From Allochromatium humboldtianum (GTDB taxonomy: Bacteria; Pseudomonadota; Gammaproteobacteria; Chromatiales; Chromatiaceae): DNA of 64,000 nucleotides. Of the stretch, positions 55,321-62,535 are shown piece after piece. The position numbers and the translations under genes were made by a program. A model generated the notes under the pieces. That model had not been told where the DNA came from, made no database searches, and saw only the letters and a program-made list of their open reading frames with translations. The stretch covers positions 124,001 through 188,000 of the forward strand of contig NZ_JABZEO010000006.1 of the NCBI RefSeq assembly GCF_013385175.1, written 5' to 3'. Within the stretch, counting starts at the first letter, position 1; each line of letters opens with the position of its first letter.

Positions 55321-55493
55321 TTTGAAGACCCCGGCTCGACTTGGCGTACCGGCTCCCGGCGGGTATCTTGCGCGGTGGCCCGTGGGGCCGTCCTTAGTGG
55401 ACGCGCCAGGGCCGTCGACGCACAGTCCCACGCACGCAGTTCACCGACGACGCGGCGTGGGGTCGCCCCCAGTACCCACGAGAGGCCCGCTTC
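55321..55493 (+). ncRNA. Structured 5' leader of nhaD, candidate cation-responsive RNA
   Basis: The 224-bp mqo-nhaD gap folds well. A two-tier stem is visible: GGCCC (55377-55381) with GGGCC (55409-55413) enclosing GGC/GCC and CGTCC-TTAGT-GGACG (55389-55403). A GGGGTCGCCCC segment just before the start could mask the ribosome site. Li+/Na+ riboswitches (nhaA-I, nhaA-II, DUF1646 motifs) lie before antiporter genes, so such a role is plausible; I could not match a consensus by eye. Confidence 0.4.
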
Positions 55494-56903
55494 ATGCCCC
55501 CCGTTCAACGTCTATTCATCGGACTCTTCGCCTTACTTGTTCCAGCCCTGGCCTGGGCCGGCGGTGACGCCGCGGCCCTTCAGGCCATCGACCTGACCGA
55601 CCACACCATCGGTTATCTCGCACTCCTGATCTTCGGCATCGCCTATGCGCTGGTCATCGGCGAGGAATTCCTGCATCTGCACAAGTCCAAGCCGGTCATC
55701 ATCGCCGCGGGTCTCATCTGGTGCCTGATCGCCTACGCCTACATTCAGCAGGGCCAGCCGCATCTGGCCGGCGACGCGGTGCGCCACACCCTGCTCGAAT
55801 ACGCCGAGCTGATGCTGTTCCTGCTGGTCGCTATGACCTACATCAACGCCATGGAAGAGCGGCGCGTCTTCGATGCGCTACGCACCTGGCTCATCAACAG
55901 GGGCTTCGGCTTTCGCTCGCTGTTCTGGATGACCGGCACGCTGGCGTTCTTCATCTCGCCGATCGCCGACAACCTGACCACGGCGCTCCTGATGTGCGCG
56001 GTGGTGATGGCCGTCGGCGGCGACAACCGCACCTTCGTCACCCTGTCCTGTATCAATATCGTGGTCGCGGCCAATGCGGGCGGCGCCTTCAGCCCCTTCG
56101 GCGACATCACGACGCTGATGGTCTGGCAGAAGGAGGTGCTCGACTTCTTTACGTTCTTCAAGCTGTTCGTGCCCTCGGTCGTCAACTATCTGGTGCCGGC
56201 GATCCTCATGTCCTTTGCCGTGCCCAACATCAAACCCGAAGCGCAGGAGTCCAACGCGCATATGAAGCGCGGTGCGCGGCGCATCATCCTGCTGTTCCTG
56301 CTGACAATCGCCACGGCGGTGAGCTTCCACAACTTCCTGCATCTGCCGCCGGTGATCGGCATGATTACCGGACTGGGTTATCTCCAGATCCTCGGCTACT
56401 TTCTGCGTCACACCCATGACAACTGGCACAAGCGCAACGAGGATCGCGCGGCGCTGGTCGGCGATATGACCCCTTTTGATGTGTTCAACAAGGTCGCGCG
56501 CGCCGAGTGGGACACGCTGCTGTTCTTCTATGGCGTGGTGCTCTGCGTCGGCGGACTGGGACAGATCGGGTATCTGTCGATGGCATCGGAAATCATGTAT
56601 GAGCAATGGGGGCCGACTCTGGCCAATGTCGCTGTCGGTCTGCTCTCGGCCATCGTCGACAACATCCCGGTCATGTTCGCGGTGCTGACCATGATGCCGG
56701 AGATGAGCGATACCCAGTGGCTGCTGGTGACTCTGACGGCGGGTGTCGGCGGCTCGCTGCTGTCGATCGGCTCGGCGGCCGGTGTGGCGCTGATGGGACA
56801 GGCGCGCGGCACCTACACCTTCTTCGCGCATCTGGAGTGGACGCCGGCGATCGCGCTCGGCTTCCTGGCGAGTATCGCCGTTCATTTCTGGATCAACGGT
56901 TGA
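55494..56903 (+). CDS. nhaD: Na+/H+ antiporter NhaD
   Basis: 469-residue inner-membrane antiporter of the NhaD/ion-transporter superfamily, about 12 helices. A signal-like N-terminal helix (LFIGLFALLVPALAWA) precedes the core. Conserved stretches: WMTGTLAFFISPIADNLTTALLM, NAGGAFSPFGDITTLMVW, and AIVDNIPVMFAVLTMMP with GGSLLSIGSAAGVALMGQ. The paired S/T-x-x-DN motifs are the ion-binding hairpins. Exports Na+ or Li+ for protons; fits a halotolerant phototroph. Preceded by a structured leader. Confidence 0.93.
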   Translation: MPPVQRLFIGLFALLVPALAWAGGDAAALQAIDLTDHTIGYLALLIFGIAYALVIGEEFLHLHKSKPVIIAAGLIWCLIAYAYIQQGQPHLAGDAVRHTLLEYAELMLFLLVAMTYINAMEERRVFDALRTWLINRGFGFRSLFWMTGTLAFFISPIADNLTTALLMCAVVMAVGGDNRTFVTLSCINIVVAANAGGAFSPFGDITTLMVWQKEVLDFFTFFKLFVPSVVNYLVPAILMSFAVPNIKPEAQESNAHMKRGARRIILLFLLTIATAVSFHNFLHLPPVIGMITGLGYLQILGYFLRHTHDNWHKRNEDRAALVGDMTPFDVFNKVARAEWDTLLFFYGVVLCVGGLGQIGYLSMASEIMYEQWGPTLANVAVGLLSAIVDNIPVMFAVLTMMPEMSDTQWLLVTLTAGVGGSLLSIGSAAGVALMGQARGTYTFFAHLEWTPAIALGFLASIAVHFWING

Positions 56904-56922
56904 GGGATCGATAGGCCGCTGG

Positions 56923-56965
56923 ATCGCAAGCGGGCATGGACAAATGCTCCGCTTGCGATTATAGT
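56923..56965 (+). promoter_or_regulatory. Promoter of tRNA-Ser with overlapping 11-bp inverted repeat
   Basis: TGGACA (56937-56942), 17-bp spacer, TATAGT (56960-56965), about 43 bp before the tRNA. A perfect inverted repeat ATCGCAAGCGG (56923-56933) / CCGCTTGCGAT (56949-56959) brackets the -35 box. It also lies 20 bp after the nhaD stop and could fold as an RNA hairpin there. Confidence 0.6.
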
Positions 56966-57007
56966 GGCGCGCTTGTCGCCGACCGCGCTCGTTGGTCGGC
57001 ACTGCCC

Positions 57008-57097
<90 letters not shown>

Positions 57098-57111
57098 AAA
57101 CACCAGCAAAT

Positions 57112-57135
57112 ACGCGCCCTACGGCGCGTTTTTTG
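57112..57135 (+). terminator. Intrinsic terminator after tRNA-Ser
   Basis: ACGCGCC (57112-57118), loop CTAC, GGCGCGT (57123-57129), then TTTTTG. A classic rho-independent stop 15 bp after the tRNA. Confidence 0.9.
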
Positions 57136-57600
57136 TTTGTACCCGCCAAAAAACCCACCAAAGCAAAAACGCTTGGCGAGCGCTTGCTAAGACGCCGGAA
57201 CCGGCGACTCTTGGCTCGCGTCGGTCGTAATCCAGCGCGCCCGGTATCTACCTTTACCCTCGATCGTCGAGTTTCACGCCCGCTGGAGACGACTCAGCCG
57301 CACTGGTCAGCCGAACCCTGTCGAAAACACCGATTTCCCGGAAAGTTCCCCTTTGCTGGTATCTCAAGAAATGGCGGTTCATCGCGCCTGTTCAGACCCG
57401 GCCAGCTAGTTCGCTCAAAATTCAGTACTGGATGCCAGGACCAGCCACCAACAAAATTGCCCTGAAAACATGGGTGTCGACCGTTGCGTCACCATGTATC
57501 GGTCGCTCAAATGCCGCCAGTCGTTGAAACGACGAATTGGCCCCGCCCCCACGCGCATTGCCACAAATATTGACTATCTATTTGATATTCAAGGAAAAAC
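57136..57600. other. Gene-free left flank of the accessory island
   Basis: No credible gene, integrase remnant or attachment repeat was found in these 465 bases. Composition drops to AT-rich over the last 50-60 bases, just before the island promoter. Confidence 0.5.
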
Positions 57601-57661
57601 TTGACAATCGTTGCCGAATCGTGTTAAAATGTTACGGCACACGATTGTCAACTGACAATCC
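57601..57661 (+). promoter_or_regulatory. Island promoter bracketed by a perfect 10-bp inverted repeat (operator-like)
   Basis: TTGACA (57601-57606) and TTAAAA (57624-57629, 17-bp spacer) or TAAAAT (18-bp). The -35 box starts TTGACAATCG (57601-57610), whose exact inverse CGATTGTCAA is at 57642-57651, over the expected start point; a third half-site TGACAATC is at 57653-57660. Geometry suits a repressor blocking both -35 and initiation. The leader to the first gene would be about 230 nt. Confidence 0.7.
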
Positions 57662-57822
57662 CCTTCCCAGCGTTTTTCGCCGAGCCATCAGCGCACTTTC
57701 CGCGCGGACTTGATCGCCGCTTCAGTTCACATCATGAGCCAATCGCTCAGGGTCAACCGTGCCGGTGTGTTGGTCGCCGCGCCTGACATCGTCTTCGCTC
57801 GGAAGCGCTTCGTGTGCTAGTC

Positions 57823-57840
57823 CACATGGTTAGCCATGTG
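57823..57840 (+). repeat. Hairpin before island gene 1
   Basis: CACATGG, loop TTAG, CCATGTG: perfect 7-bp stem ending 26 nt before ATG 57867. No T-run follows. Confidence 0.7.
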
Positions 57841-57866
57841 ATCGTTTGCTCATTGGAGCCATCACT

Positions 57867-58175
57867 ATGAACGTCTCGCACGCTTCAGCGGCCCCGTTGC
57901 TTCAGCCGCTGTTTTCACTTGGCCGCCTCTGCACCACCCCCGGCGCGCTGGCCACCCTCGCTTCACTCTCGCTATCCCCGTGGTCTTTCCTCGCCCGACA
58001 CCAGCGCGGCGATTGGGGTGATCTCGACGCGGACGATCGGCGCGCTAACACGTTAGCCGTGATTCAGGGATCGCGCGTGTTCTCCGCCTATGACCTCGGT
58101 CATCACCAATCCCTGTGGATCATCACGGAAGCCGACCGTTCAGTGACCACCCTGTTATTGCCTGAGGAGTATTGA
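57867..58175 (+). CDS. Plasmid/ICE-associated small protein of unknown function (island gene 1)
   Basis: 102 residues from ATG 57867 (TTGGAG upstream). It closely resembles a small protein frequent on proteobacterial plasmids and integrative elements, with the pattern LGRLCTTPGALATL, LARHQRGDWGDLDADDRRAN and the ending LWIITEADRSVTTLLLPEEY. Its role is not known. First gene after the island promoter; the next gene starts 2 bp after its stop, so they are translationally coupled. Confidence 0.8.
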   Translation: MNVSHASAAPLLQPLFSLGRLCTTPGALATLASLSLSPWSFLARHQRGDWGDLDADDRRANTLAVIQGSRVFSAYDLGHHQSLWIITEADRSVTTLLLPEEY

Positions 58176-58177
58176 AC

Positions 58178-58831
58178 ATGAGCCATGTCTATCGTTGGAG
58201 TGCCCAGCTGAGCGCGGAGGCCGTAGGCCCCGTGGCCAATGCCGCCCCCTTGCACCTACGCCAAAGTGATCTGGATGGGGCCTGTGGACTGCATTGCGCC
58301 CTGATGGCCCTGATGCTGTTTGGTGTCGTCGAGCGCCATGAGCTGGAGCAGCTGAGCACCTCCCGCAAACAGCCGCTGGCTGGGTTCTGGAAGACGTCGA
58401 CGGCGTACTACTTTCGCGGACTCAAAGCGCGGCAGTTGAAGGCGCTCCTCAAGCCGTATCGCGATTGGTTGACGTGCACGCTGGCGACCGACAATCCCGC
58501 CCGCGAAGCGGGAGCGATCATCGACAACCACGGGATTGCCATCCTGGGCATTGTCAATGCCGCGTTTTCGCACTGGATCCTGGCCATTGGCACAGGCACG
58601 CGGGAAGGGGAACCGGCGCACGACAAACTGCTCATTCTCGACCCGAGCGAACCGCCGATTCCGATGCTGGCGTGGAATGCCACCCTCACGCTCAAGCCCA
58701 ACCGCCGTGGCCACCATCAGTATGAGACAGCGCACGGGTGCTTCAAGGTCACCGTCAAGGATGCGCTGCTGTTGCAGTCAAAACTGGTTGAGCTTGATCT
58801 CGCGTTTGCAGAACTCTTCAATGAGGACTGA
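58178..58831 (+). CDS. Papain-like (C39-type) cysteine peptidase candidate (island gene 2)
   Basis: 217 residues from ATG 58178 (GAGGAG 8 nt upstream). The N-terminal LRQSDLDGACGLHCALMALM matches the Gln-x6-Cys-Gly active-site helix of papain-fold/C39 peptidases (Gln29, Cys36). A later FSHWILAIG gives His132 and LLILDPSEPP gives Asp155, completing a Cys-His-Asp triad in correct order. No signal peptide, no ABC transporter beside it. It could be a maturation protease, deubiquitinase-like effector or immunity-type enzyme; the substrate is unknown. Coupled to island gene 1. Confidence 0.6.
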   Translation: MSHVYRWSAQLSAEAVGPVANAAPLHLRQSDLDGACGLHCALMALMLFGVVERHELEQLSTSRKQPLAGFWKTSTAYYFRGLKARQLKALLKPYRDWLTCTLATDNPAREAGAIIDNHGIAILGIVNAAFSHWILAIGTGTREGEPAHDKLLILDPSEPPIPMLAWNATLTLKPNRRGHHQYETAHGCFKVTVKDALLLQSKLVELDLAFAELFNED

Positions 58832-58859
58832 TCCACAGACCATGATCCATTGCCCACCT

Positions 58860-58885
58860 GACGGCCAGCCTGCGTGCTGGCCGTC
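58860..58885 (+). repeat. Hairpin before island gene 3
   Basis: GACGGCCAGC, loop CTGCGT, GCTGGCCGTC: perfect 10-bp stem, 29 nt after the previous stop and 32 nt before ATG 58918. Only a GTTTTGG follows, so strong termination is unlikely. Confidence 0.75.
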
Positions 58886-58917
58886 GCCGTTTTGGCGTGT
58901 CTCTCGGAGTGTTCCCC

Positions 58918-60057
58918 ATGAAGCCCTCGATCATCACCCCCGACGAGTTTCAGCGGCTGGCCATCGCCGTCGCTGAACTTCCATTCGTCTCCAGCCAACG
59001 TGAACCCAGCGATTACGTGCTGGATGTACTGGAAACCGTGCTGAACTTTCACATGCAGACCACCGTCGTGGTCGAGGCCCTGAGCTACTTCCGCCAGGAG
59101 GTGCAGGGGCCACGCGCCCTGTACGACCACCACGCCTTGCGCGCCCTGCTCGCCACCTTCCCAGACACCCCGGCGGGCAACCAGGCCGCCAGTCGCTGTC
59201 TCTGGAACAACCGCCACTGGACGCGCGTGGCGCTGCTGCGGCGCTTGCTGGAATTCCTGGAGTCGGTGAACGTCACCGACCAAGCGACCCTCCGTACTTG
59301 GGCGTGCCACGCCGACTATGCGCGCGACTTCAAGCACCGCGTCAAGGGGCTGGGGTTTGCGGTCTTTCAGTGGCTGCGCATTCGCTGCGGCGCGGACACC
59401 ATCAAACCGGACGTGTGGGTGATCAACTTCGCCCGCCGCGTGCTGGGTCGCCGACTCGCTGAGCCGCTGCTGGTGGAGAGCTTTGAGCGCTTGACGCCCT
59501 GGGTCGGAGAATCCCTCGTCAACATCGACGTCACGATCTGGCACTACGAGAAAGGGGCGATGGCCACGGACGTTCCGGGGCTGCGGTTGTTGGCGTGGCA
59601 CGGGTTGAAGCGCCGCTTCGAGGCGACCTTGACGTCGCCCCCGGCTGGGTTGGGGCGCGACTGGACGATCCAGCTCGCCGACAACACCCAGCTGCGCTAC
59701 GACGCGGCGGGGCTCGATCTCCTGCCGACCGAGTCACTGTTTGGCGGGCGTGCCCCCGGTGAGACGCGGGTGCAGCTGCGACAAACCCATTGGACTGAAG
59801 GGCTGATGTTGTCCTTGAGCGTTCATCAGACCGCCCCCTTGGTACCGTCACTCTGGCGCACGGTGAAGCGACGACTGAAAGACCAGGACTGGGAGTGCCG
59901 CAACCTCCCGGTCTTTGCCGCCCGCCTGGAGCTCGAAGAGAGCACGCGCTTTGCTCAGGATCACTCCCTCGATGACTTGAACGATTGGGTCGCCGACCAA
60001 GTCGCGGCGGTGATCGAGGCGTTACAAGCGATGGTCGGTGTCGATTGCGCAAACTAG
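58918..60057 (+). CDS. HhH-GPD DNA-glycosylase-like protein with unknown C-terminal domain (island gene 3)
   Basis: 379 residues from ATG 58918 (CGGAG upstream). The first about 215 residues are helical and contain a helix-hairpin-helix/GPD-like segment, VKGLGFAVFQWLRIRCGAD followed by TIKPDVWVINFARRVLG (142-177), with Asp165 at the place of the catalytic Asp of HhH glycosylases. There is no EndoIII-type Lys or FeS cluster cysteines, so it would be a monofunctional glycosylase or a non-catalytic DNA binder. Residues about 220-379 are beta/alpha with no recognised domain. Possible roles are base excision, DNA-modification recognition or restriction. Confidence 0.55.
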   Translation: MKPSIITPDEFQRLAIAVAELPFVSSQREPSDYVLDVLETVLNFHMQTTVVVEALSYFRQEVQGPRALYDHHALRALLATFPDTPAGNQAASRCLWNNRHWTRVALLRRLLEFLESVNVTDQATLRTWACHADYARDFKHRVKGLGFAVFQWLRIRCGADTIKPDVWVINFARRVLGRRLAEPLLVESFERLTPWVGESLVNIDVTIWHYEKGAMATDVPGLRLLAWHGLKRRFEATLTSPPAGLGRDWTIQLADNTQLRYDAAGLDLLPTESLFGGRAPGETRVQLRQTHWTEGLMLSLSVHQTAPLVPSLWRTVKRRLKDQDWECRNLPVFAARLELEESTRFAQDHSLDDLNDWVADQVAAVIEALQAMVGVDCAN

Positions 60058-60085
60058 CATAAGCTTTTGTTTCGAAAGGACTTTA

Positions 60086-60114
60086 TTGACAAAGGCGGCG
60101 GCATGTGATACAAT
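60086..60114 (+). promoter_or_regulatory. Near-consensus sigma-70 promoter inside the island
   Basis: TTGACA (60086-60091), exact 17-bp spacer, TACAAT (60109-60114): five of six at -10 and six of six at -35. Begins a transcript whose first bases form a hairpin. The strongest promoter seen in the window. Confidence 0.85.
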
Positions 60115-60120
60115 ATGTGC

Positions 60121-60138
60121 ACGCCGAATACTCGGCGT
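60121..60138 (+). repeat. Hairpin at the 5' end of the second island transcript
   Basis: ACGCCGA, loop ATAC, TCGGCGT: perfect 7-bp stem right at the expected transcription start. A weaker GTCAGC/GCTGAT hairpin follows. A 5'-terminal stem would protect the mRNA from decay. The 203-nt gap before gene 4 holds no frame. Confidence 0.65.
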
Positions 60139-60260
60139 CGTCAGCCACGCTGATGACACGTTGATCACGCCAGACGTCCCCTTTCCCGTCCCGGTCGTCC
60201 TGTTCTCACCGGGAGCGTTCCCGCACCGCATTGCCGGTGCCCCTCAACCCAGGAGGTTCT

Positions 60261-60653
60261 ATGTCATTGTCCCCGTTGTTTCGGGAGGCGGAGCTTGTGC
60301 ACGCCTATTCCAGAGCCCAGGCCATCGCCGATGGTGTGCTGATGGATGTCTCGATCATGGCCCGTGAAGCGGGCTTCAAAGTCCCGGTCGCGGTGACAGC
60401 GGCGGTGTGGAGCGACTGTGTCGCTTGGCCCCGTCACGATCCCAGCCAGGACGAACAGGGGCGGCTGTGGGACGTGCTGATGATGGCGCGTCTGGAAGCC
60501 GGTCGCCACGGCAACCTGCAAGTCGTGCCGTTCAAGGTGCTGCGCATCCCGCGTGGCGGCACGACCCCGCAGCTGACGCAACTCACGTTGCACATCGGTC
60601 CCGGCGATGTCGGCGAGCCGGTGGTGACGATTCTTCAGCCAGGGGAGGACTGA
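60261..60653 (+). CDS. DUF6573-like protein (island gene 4)
   Basis: 130 residues from ATG 60261 with an excellent AGGAGGT site. Contains YSRAQAIADGVLMDVSIMAREAG, FKVPVAVTAAVWSDCVAW, GRLWDVLMMARLEAG and LHIGPGDVGEPVVTILQPGED, the pattern of DUF6573 proteins common on conjugative plasmids. Function unknown. Driven by the strong promoter at 60086. Confidence 0.8.
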   Translation: MSLSPLFREAELVHAYSRAQAIADGVLMDVSIMAREAGFKVPVAVTAAVWSDCVAWPRHDPSQDEQGRLWDVLMMARLEAGRHGNLQVVPFKVLRIPRGGTTPQLTQLTLHIGPGDVGEPVVTILQPGED

Positions 60654-60656
60654 GCC

Positions 60657-60917
60657 ATGAGCTGGCACATTGGCATTCACGATGTCGCGCGCATCGCGGT
60701 CAGTTCAGACGGACGCCCGCTCTATACGCAGGGCGACATGCACTGGTGGCAAACCGTGCGGCTGTACAACCGCGACGGTCAAGAGATTGGCGAGATCACG
60801 CTGCATTTGACGGGTGCGCAAGTGGCATTGCCCGTCGGTGAGCAGCCGCCGTATTGGGGGATTGATCCGCGACAGCCGTCGGCGTTGGCGCTGATCGACG
60901 GGGAATCACCCTTCTGA
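60657..60917 (+). CDS. Small hypothetical protein (island gene 5)
   Basis: 86 residues; ATG 60657, GGGGAGG upstream, 3 bp after the gene 4 stop, so coupled. Mostly beta-strand in character (RIAVSSDGRPLY, TVRLYNRDGQEIGEITLHLTG). No family recognised. Like island gene 2, it has no hairpin in front. Confidence 0.65.
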   Translation: MSWHIGIHDVARIAVSSDGRPLYTQGDMHWWQTVRLYNRDGQEIGEITLHLTGAQVALPVGEQPPYWGIDPRQPSALALIDGESPF

Positions 60918-60922
60918 GGGGG

Positions 60923-60955
60923 GGGTGCTTGGGGACTGGTCCTCCCCAGGCACCC
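60923..60955 (+). repeat. Hairpin before island gene 6
   Basis: GGGTGC-T-TGGGGA (60923-60935) pairs with TCCCCA-G-GCACCC (60943-60955): 13 bp with one T-G wobble, 7-nt loop. It starts 5 bp after the gene 5 stop and ends 41 nt before ATG 60997. No T-run. Confidence 0.75.
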
Positions 60956-60996
60956 GGTTCCTAAACGCTGGGAAACAACACTTAGGAGACACCAGT

Positions 60997-61992
60997 ATGT
61001 TCCGAAAAGCTGAACGCCGCCAAGCCAAACTTCGCTTGGCGCTCTGTGGTCCTTCGGGATCGGGTAAGACCTATAGCGCGTTGTTGGTGGCGCGGGGTTT
61101 GGCCCCCGATGGCCAGATCGCGTTGATCGACACCGAGCGCGGCTCGGGCGAGCTGTACGCCGATCTCACGCCCTATGACGTGGCCTCCCTGGCCCCGCCC
61201 TTTACTCCGGCGCGCTACATCGAGCGCATTCAGCAGGCCGAGCAGGACGGCTATGACGTGCTGATCATCGACAGCCTCAGTCATGCCTGGACTGGTGAAG
61301 GCGGCATCCTCGATCTGCACGACAAGGCCGCCGCCGCCAGTCGCTCCGGCAACTCGTTCATGGCCTGGCGCGAGGTGACGCCGAAGCACAATCAGCTGAT
61401 CGATACGCTGTTGGCGTCCGATCTGCACGTGATCGTAACCATGCGCACCAAGACCGCCTACGACCTGATCGACGACAACGGCAAGAAGAAGCCGGTCAAG
61501 ATCGGGTTGGCACCGGTGCAGCGCGACGGGCTGGAGTACGAGTTTACGACCGTGCTCGATCTCAGCGTCGATAGTCATGTCGCCACCGCGACCAAGGATC
61601 GCACGGGGTTGTTCGACGGCGAACATTTCGTGCCGACAGCTGCGACCGGGGAGGCGCTGCGCCAGTGGTTGGACAACGGCCTGGATCCACTGGCCGAGAG
61701 TCATCAGCTGTTGCAGACGCTGACGGCGACGGTGGAGACGTTGACCACGGTGACAGAACTCAACCAGTGGTGGCGTCAACAGCGCGCTCAGATTGGGCGG
61801 TTGATTCCGGCCGATCGCGAAGCGCTCACGGCGCATTGCAGTAACCGCAAACTCGTCCTCCTGGAAGGCGAGTACACCCGCGCCCTGGAGGAGTCGCCTC
61901 CTCCCCGTCGCCGCCGACGTCACAGTGAATCGCCTGTTCCCGAGCCCGCTGAGATGGCAACGGAAACGGACAGCGACGTCTTCAGTCACTAA
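60997..61992 (+). CDS. Phage-type RecA-like AAA ATPase (Sak4-like single-strand annealing candidate, island gene 6)
   Basis: 331 residues from ATG 60997 (TAGGAG upstream); 24 earlier in-frame residues are not family-like. Walker A GPSGSGKT at 18-25, Walker B DVLIIDSLSHAW (Asp92), then WREVTPKHNQLIDTLLASD and VIVTMRTKTAYD. This is the phage nucleotide-binding (AAA_24) family that includes Sak4, a RecA-core recombinase/annealing protein. The C-terminal 90 residues include a helical part and a basic PPPRRRRRHS tail. With the Gp157 gene downstream it forms a phage-style recombination module. Confidence 0.85.
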   Translation: MFRKAERRQAKLRLALCGPSGSGKTYSALLVARGLAPDGQIALIDTERGSGELYADLTPYDVASLAPPFTPARYIERIQQAEQDGYDVLIIDSLSHAWTGEGGILDLHDKAAAASRSGNSFMAWREVTPKHNQLIDTLLASDLHVIVTMRTKTAYDLIDDNGKKKPVKIGLAPVQRDGLEYEFTTVLDLSVDSHVATATKDRTGLFDGEHFVPTAATGEALRQWLDNGLDPLAESHQLLQTLTATVETLTTVTELNQWWRQQRAQIGRLIPADREALTAHCSNRKLVLLEGEYTRALEESPPPRRRRRHSESPVPEPAEMATETDSDVFSH

Positions 61993-62008
61993 CCCCCCGC
62001 CACCGCCA

Positions 62009-62035
62009 AGCACGGTTCGCGCGCCGAACCGTGCT
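62009..62035 (+). repeat. Hairpin before island gene 7
   Basis: AGCACGGTTCG, loop CGCGC, CGAACCGTGCT: perfect 11-bp stem touching the GAGGAG ribosome site of gene 7 (62036-62041). Folding could modulate initiation. Confidence 0.8.
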
Positions 62036-62048
62036 GAGGAGAGTCGCC

Positions 62049-62477
62049 ATGTTGCACTACATGATGAGTGAGGATGGTATGCGCGCGGTCATCGGCCCCT
62101 GCGTGGGCGGTTCGGTGCGGCTGTCGATCATTCGGTTGTGCCGTGAACTTGCGATCGAGATTCCACCGGAAACGCTCGACGAGACCACGGACATCGACAC
62201 GCTGCGCGCGTTGAATCTGGAGCTACTGATTGAGCGTGGTGAGCGGAGCTGGGCGCGAACGCAAGCGGCTCAGGCACGTCAGGCCGAGCGCGAACGCGCG
62301 TTACCCCCGGAGATCGTCGCGCAGGTCGCGACGTTACGCCAACGCGCGCAGTCGGTGCGGGCGCTCGCCCAGTACGCCGATGACTACAGCGCCTACAGCC
62401 AGGAACTTGCCCAAGCCGAGCGCCTAGAGCAGGAAGCGGCGACGTTGCTGCATACCGCCTCCCCCATGAACCCCTAA
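62049..62477 (+). CDS. Hypothetical helical protein (island gene 7)
   Basis: 142 residues from ATG 62049 (GAGGAG). The C-terminal two thirds is Ala/Glu/Arg/Gln-rich helix, probably coiled coil (RTQAAQARQAERERALPPEI, AQYADDYSAYSQELAQAERL). No family recognised. Placed between the RecA-like ATPase and Gp157 genes, so a helper for single-stranded DNA handling is a reasonable guess only. Confidence 0.65.
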   Translation: MLHYMMSEDGMRAVIGPCVGGSVRLSIIRLCRELAIEIPPETLDETTDIDTLRALNLELLIERGERSWARTQAAQARQAERERALPPEIVAQVATLRQRAQSVRALAQYADDYSAYSQELAQAERLEQEAATLLHTASPMNP

Positions 62478-62484
62478 CTCGCCG

Positions 62485-62516
62485 CGGTCTGTCCCATCGC
62501 CGATGGGCGGACCGCC
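62485..62516 (+). repeat. Compound hairpin before island gene 8
   Basis: Outer GCGGTC (62485-62490) / GACCGC (62511-62516) and inner CCCATC (62494-62499) / GATGGG (62503-62508), separated by a small internal loop. Ends 19 nt before ATG 62536. Confidence 0.65.
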
Positions 62517-62535
62517 TGCGCCCCGGAGTCAAATC

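Noticed and set aside
57098-57600. Search for an integrase or attachment-site repeat next to tRNA-Ser
   Set aside because: No integrase-like frame and no copy of the tRNA 3' end was found inside the window, so island integration at this tRNA remains only a suggestion.
58860-58885. Reading the 10-bp hairpin before island gene 3 as a classical terminator
   Set aside because: It is followed by CGCCGTTTTGG rather than a T-run, and gene 3 has no separate promoter visible, so read-through is likely.
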